Positions 50,764-54,500 of a stretch of DNA of 54,500 bases are shown here, piece by piece (the stretch's first letter is position 1; every line of letters starts with the position of its first letter). A model generated the notes under the pieces. The model saw nothing but the letters and a program-made list of their open reading frames with translations, was not told the origin of the DNA and did not search any database. Where the stretch lies: contig CAJNDS010000702.1 of NCBI GenBank assembly GCA_905221605.1, positions 221,501 to 276,000 of the forward strand, given 5' to 3'. This DNA is from Symbiodinium natans (lineage: Eukaryota > Sar > Dinophyceae > Suessiales > Symbiodiniaceae). The translations under genes and the position numbers were made by a program.

Positions 50764-52630
50764 CCTAATACGGCCCCAACCCACTCAAATTGCAGGAGCT
50801 ATGCCCTGCCAGAATCAAGGGTGAGACTCTCCCCTCCGGAATCCAATGTCATAGAGGAGACTCTCCTTTTCAAGCAAGGATGTACAAATCAAAGCGAAAC
50901 TGCTTGCAATGATTGCATAAGGAAGCAGGTTAGAGCGAAAGCAGTTCAGTGCCCAGTCCCGGCACCCCCTTTTCCATCCAACGGAATAGGTTCGCAGTTG
51001 TTCCGTTGGACACCCGGCAGGACTGGCCGCCATGATGCGGCCTGTGTTCAGCCTGACACCGGTTCGGCACCCTTGCTCGGTCTGTCAAGCAGACCGCTGG
51101 ACCGGGTTTTCGGGCTCAGGTGCTTGCGGGTACTTTCAGGCCCAACACGGGGTTCTCGCAAACGCAGCGCACGCACGGAAAACGTCAGTACCGGTCCCTG
51201 TAGATCCTCACTGGTTGATGAGGGGAGGGTTGCGCGCTGAGATGTTGAGGAACGGACGAGGATCCAAGTACACCGGCAGGTTGAGGCCGAGGGCATGATG
51301 CCCTGCATCAGTTTGGGGTTACCCGTGTTTGGCCTTTGAGTATTTCCTTTGCTGTCCCTGCAGGGTGTGTTGTTTTCTCCTGGTGGTGCAAGCCCAGCCA
51401 GGAGGAGCCTAGCGGCAGGCGTTGTTTGTTAGGGACCAAAACCTAGGCTGACGGACAGCCTGAGGCACCAGATTGCGGAGGTTAAAAGCTGTGGCTCGGT
51501 GCCCGAAAGCCTGCCCAGCTGAGATGCCCAAATCAACCAAGCCCTCCCTGCGTGCAAGTGGTGTGGGTTCCTCTGGAGCCGCTGAGGTTGAATCAGTGAG
51601 TAAGAGCGAGAAAGTTGGTTCTTCCTCCCTGGTGAGTAAGTGCGAGAAAACCAGGTCAGCATACGGGGCAAACAGGAGCTCATGCTGCGGCATGAGTTTC
51701 TGGGGCCTAGGTTAGTAAGTGCGAGAAAGCTTAGGCCTGTTCCGGAGGTTGGCGACTTTTGCCAATCCACTTGTTTGCAGTTTGTACAGGACAATTGCCC
51801 ATGTGTCGGTTCCGGACCTTCTGCCTTTTCTGAGTGAGCCGAATGTGGGTGAGTTTCTCCCCTGTACAGGCAGGGCTTATAGGGTAGGCAGTACAGACCA
51901 GGCAGTTCAACCTGCAGAACATTTGCCTAGGGCTTTGTATAGAGCCAAACCAGTGAGTAGCCGTAGGCCGCCGAGCTTCTCGCGGAACTGGTTAAGCCCT
52001 CAATGCTTTCTCTCGGTGTTCCCTGCACATAGTTCGGCCGTGTTAAGCAGGCCAAGGACACCTCGAGAGTTTTTCCTTTTCTGTGCATAGTTAATGTTTT
52101 CCGGAACTTCGGTTCCGAAGAGCCTAACCTGGCTAGCGACGCAGCCCGCTTTCGTGTGGAGAGGAGGCCAAATGGGCTTGCGTCTAGACATGGCGTTTTT
52201 TTAGGTTTTTCCGACCTCCAGGGTTACCTCAGCATGAATGGTTTTCGAGTAGGCAGCCCAGTTAACAGGGCTGAAGAGGAGAGGCTAGAGCCGTGACAAA
52301 TCTTTAGGACATGTTTTAAGATTCCTAAAGCCCAGCCCCGAGCTCCACCCAAACTGCTCTGACCCACGTGCAGCGCCAGATCTCCCACCTCAGTCAGATC
52401 TCCCACCTCGCCAAAATCTGCCTCGACCTTGGATTCGCGCTGTGGCGAGTTGTAAAGCTTGCGCGCCGCCGCCTCGGCAAAGCAGATGCCCTGATTTCCC
52501 GCAGAGGAAGCGAGCTTAGGGGTGGCTGCCGGCTTGCTGGCTGACCCCTGAAGCCCTCTTTGCCGCAATGCGCAGCTTGTTGCCCAGGGTGGTGGGAGCT
52601 GCCCCAAGAAGAAGTCAAGAAGGCAAGAGA
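50764..52630. other. 1.9 kb downstream region with a short repeated motif, no assigned gene
   Basis: GTGAGTAAGTGCGAGAAA and close variants occur at about 51596, 51631 and 51711. In one plus frame they encode repeated VSKCEK-like peptides. Other frames on both strands overlap. No telomeric units. GAGGCCAAATGGGCTTGCG at 52163-52181 echoes the sequence at 49707. Confidence 0.4.
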
Positions 52631-52633
52631 GGA

Positions 52634-53244
52634 TAACCCTAAAGCCCTAAACCCTAAAGCCCTAAGCCCTAAACCCTAAACCCTAAACCCTAAAATTAGA
52701 TTTTCCCACGCCCCACACCCGGAGGATGCCGACAGCTCAATAGGCCTTCCCCAGGGTGAGCTCTGACGAGGGGGGAGGAGGCCAGACCTTCTGGCCTACT
52801 TGTTCCAAACGCCTCTCAGGCCAGGGCTGAGGCGAGAAGTTGTGGTGTGTCTTGGGGTTCCTCCACTCTGGGGTTGCGGGTTTGGGGTTTGGGGTTTAGG
52901 GTTTAGGGTTTAGGGTTTAGGGTTTAGGGTTTAGCAACGGCGTTTAGCATCCCAACTTGGGACTCCACGGATTTCGCTGGATTGGTCGTTGCAGATATGC
53001 TAAGGGCCTTGGCTTCAGAGCACCTTCGAGTTGTTTGCTGAAGGGCCTTTTCCAAATGTGCTTGAGTCGCCGTCTGAACATGGCTCGGTGGCTTCTCTTG
53101 GTAGGTGTTTTTTCCCAGTGGCTTTTTGGAGCACCCGGCCCTCCAAGTAGAACCTTCCAAAAATTTGATGTAAACCCTAAACCCTCAACCCTGAACCCTG
53201 AGCCCTCAACCCGAACCCTAAACCCTAAACCCTAAACCCTAAAC
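52634..53244. repeat. Telomeric arrays at 52634-52694 (-), 52874-52935 (+), 53170-53244 (-)
   Basis: Mixed canonical and variant units. Confidence 0.94.
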
Positions 53245-53255
53245 CGTCGGCCTTT

Positions 53256-53272
53256 CCGTAGCCGTTTTGGCT
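53256..53272 (+). other. Near-complete spliced-leader match
   Basis: CCGTAGCCGTTTTGGCT matches the first 17 bases of the dinoflagellate spliced leader with one difference (G for A), 11 bases after a telomeric array. The minus strand across it is open for 63 codons (53225-53416), so it may instead be chance within a gene. Confidence 0.45.
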
Positions 53273-53559
53273 GCACCGAAGCATGCAGAACACTTCTGGG
53301 CCTTGCCAGTTCATGCAAGCGGACCATGGCCAGTCTGCCTGGGCTTCGGGGCCTCTTGGCAGGTCAACTAGGACCCAGAGTCGGCCCTTGTTTCCTTCTG
53401 GTTGGGTTTCCCTCATAATCCCCTTATAACCAAAAAGGGCACCCTTTTCATTCCTAGGTTACTCCTGGGTCTAGTCATCGAAGTGTATGACTGTGTCCTG
53501 GCTACCGCCTCATCGCGAGTAACTGAGCAGCTGTTGTATATAGGGGTCTTGACAACACG

Positions 53560-53645
53560 CGGGGGGGGGGGGGGGTAATCAGTGAACCCCTATAGACCCC
53601 CAAGTTATAACAAGGACCCCCAAGAAGGTACCCCTAATATTACGT
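53560..53645. mobile_element. Possible F4-related element after a G17 run
   Basis: GACCCCCAAGAAGGTACCCCTA resembles the interior of F4. A G17 run and a TATAGACCCC block lie to its left. Ends are unclear. Confidence 0.35.
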
Positions 53646-53778
53646 AAACAAACTCTTGACACCATTGCATCGCGCCCAGGTATGCTGGTTGGGGGCAGAG
53701 CATTCTCCCAGGTTCCAACGGCATGGCGGATTCCGCCCGCCCGGCTTTTGAGAATCAGAGGCGCCGCACTTGACCAGC

Positions 53779-53878
53779 GCTTTGCCTTGGGATGTTCCCC
53801 CTTATACTCACAGTCCTTAATATGGGGATTATAGTAAGGGGTACTGCTAGTATACTGGGGAACATCCCAAGCGTGGCC
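53779..53878. mobile_element. Inverted-repeat element, family F1 (copy 4)
   Basis: Element 53787-53870 with perfect 14-base inverted ends TTGGGATGTTCCCC/GGGGAACATCCCAA. Flanks GCTTTGCC and GCGTGGCC match at six of eight positions. Confidence 0.85.
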
Positions 53879-54191
53879 CATTGAACGTATTGTCCTCAGA
53901 AGAACCTTGAACCCCAAACCCTGAAGACCGACACAAGCCTTACCTTCGAGAGCCCTGAAAGCTATGCCCCCCTTCATCTTTGGACGGGATTGCTTGCTTC
54001 TGGCTTATGTTGCATTTTTTGTGTTTTTCCGGTTTGGGCTTTAGCGTGAGGCAAGCTGGAGAGGGTTCATACACCTGTAGGGTTTCGATACTTTGCTTTT
54101 CGATTGCAAGAACTGAAGATCTGACAAATTCAAGCCTCTCGAGACTCCAACAACGCAAGAGTGAAGGTAGTCTAGGACCCAGATTATGCCC

Positions 54192-54366
54192 GCGCAACCA
54201 TGCACGCATGCACACGCGCGCTCGCGCACAGGCACGCACCCACCCACGCGCACATGCACAGACGCGCGCTGGCACGCGCACACGTGCACACGCACACACG
54301 CACACCCACGCACCACGCGCGCGCGCGCGCGCGCGCGCGCCCCCGCGCACACACACACACACACAC
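54192..54366. repeat. CA/CG microsatellite with (CG)11
   Basis: Alternating purine-pyrimidine for more than 100 bases, including about 24 bases of pure CG near 54317-54340. It has strong Z-DNA potential. Long open frames here are low complexity, not genes. Confidence 0.92.
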
Positions 54367-54500
54367 TCAGAAAATCACCTTCTCCTGAAGGGATAGGGCC
54401 TCAGCAAACGCTGTATCCACGTCTTCTGCACACATGTGCAGCATCAACATCTTCTGCGCTAGGTGTAGCATCAACTTCTTCTGCACTAGGTGCAGCATCA

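Noticed and set aside
54041-54396. Open frames of 60-140 codons rich in Arg/Ala/Cys/Val/His
   Set aside because: Translations of CA/CG microsatellite; no unique coding sequence.

Overview
The window looks like nuclear DNA of a dinoflagellate, most plausibly a Symbiodinium relative. The evidence is a Ty1/copia polyprotein of the dinoflagellate type, carrying methyltransferase-like and dioxygenase-like segments. It also includes about 75 interstitial arrays of the TTTAGGG telomere heptamer in both orientations, GC-AG as well as GT-AG introns, fragments resembling the dinoflagellate spliced leader, and many small exons separated by repeat-filled introns. I see no bacterial operon, rRNA, tRNA or CRISPR.

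Layout. Bases 1-5.95 kb hold a broken copia element. Its 5' polyprotein segment (methyltransferase-like domain, HHCC finger, start of integrase) reads leftward off the window edge. Its 3' segment (integrase end, dioxygenase-like domain, reverse transcriptase, RNase H) reads rightward from about 1.5 kb. 5.95-8.1 kb has one telomeric array and little else I recognise. 8.2-15.1 kb is dense in telomeric arrays alternating with 50-150 bp plus-strand islands that read as coiled-coil exons, some of them duplicates of each other. 16.3-18.0 kb is a JmjC-domain gene with four exons recovered. 19.4-20.6 kb holds repeated small exons of an unknown gene. 20.8-30 kb is mostly arrays, microsatellites and short inverted-repeat elements. 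30-34 kb has few genes. 34.5-35.4 kb holds two large variant telomeric arrays. 36.3-38.0 kb is a RING-finger gene in at least five or six exons. 39.0-40.0 kb is an intact intronless CCCH zinc-finger gene. 44.4-46.2 kb has two unrecognised genes, one per strand. 49.85-50.76 kb is an intact ORF of unknown function. The right end is a GC/CA-rich microsatellite.

The most interesting theme is the telomeric arrays. In the JmjC and RING genes, protein-family continuity places arrays inside spliced introns. In two short inverted-repeat elements, an array sits exactly in the interior at a CCC site where sibling copies have none. Several arrays are homogeneous for a non-telomeric variant unit (TTTTAGGG, TTTGGGG, TTTATGG, TTTATAGGG), which implies local amplification after seeding. 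These observations fit seeding of telomeric DNA at breaks or CCC sites inside non-coding DNA, tolerance by splicing, and local expansion. At least five families of 60-210 bp inverted-repeat elements are present; several copies have 8-10 bp target duplications.

Limits: exon boundaries are read by eye from protein-family fit and splice dinucleotides. Many islands are only coding-like. No database search was possible.
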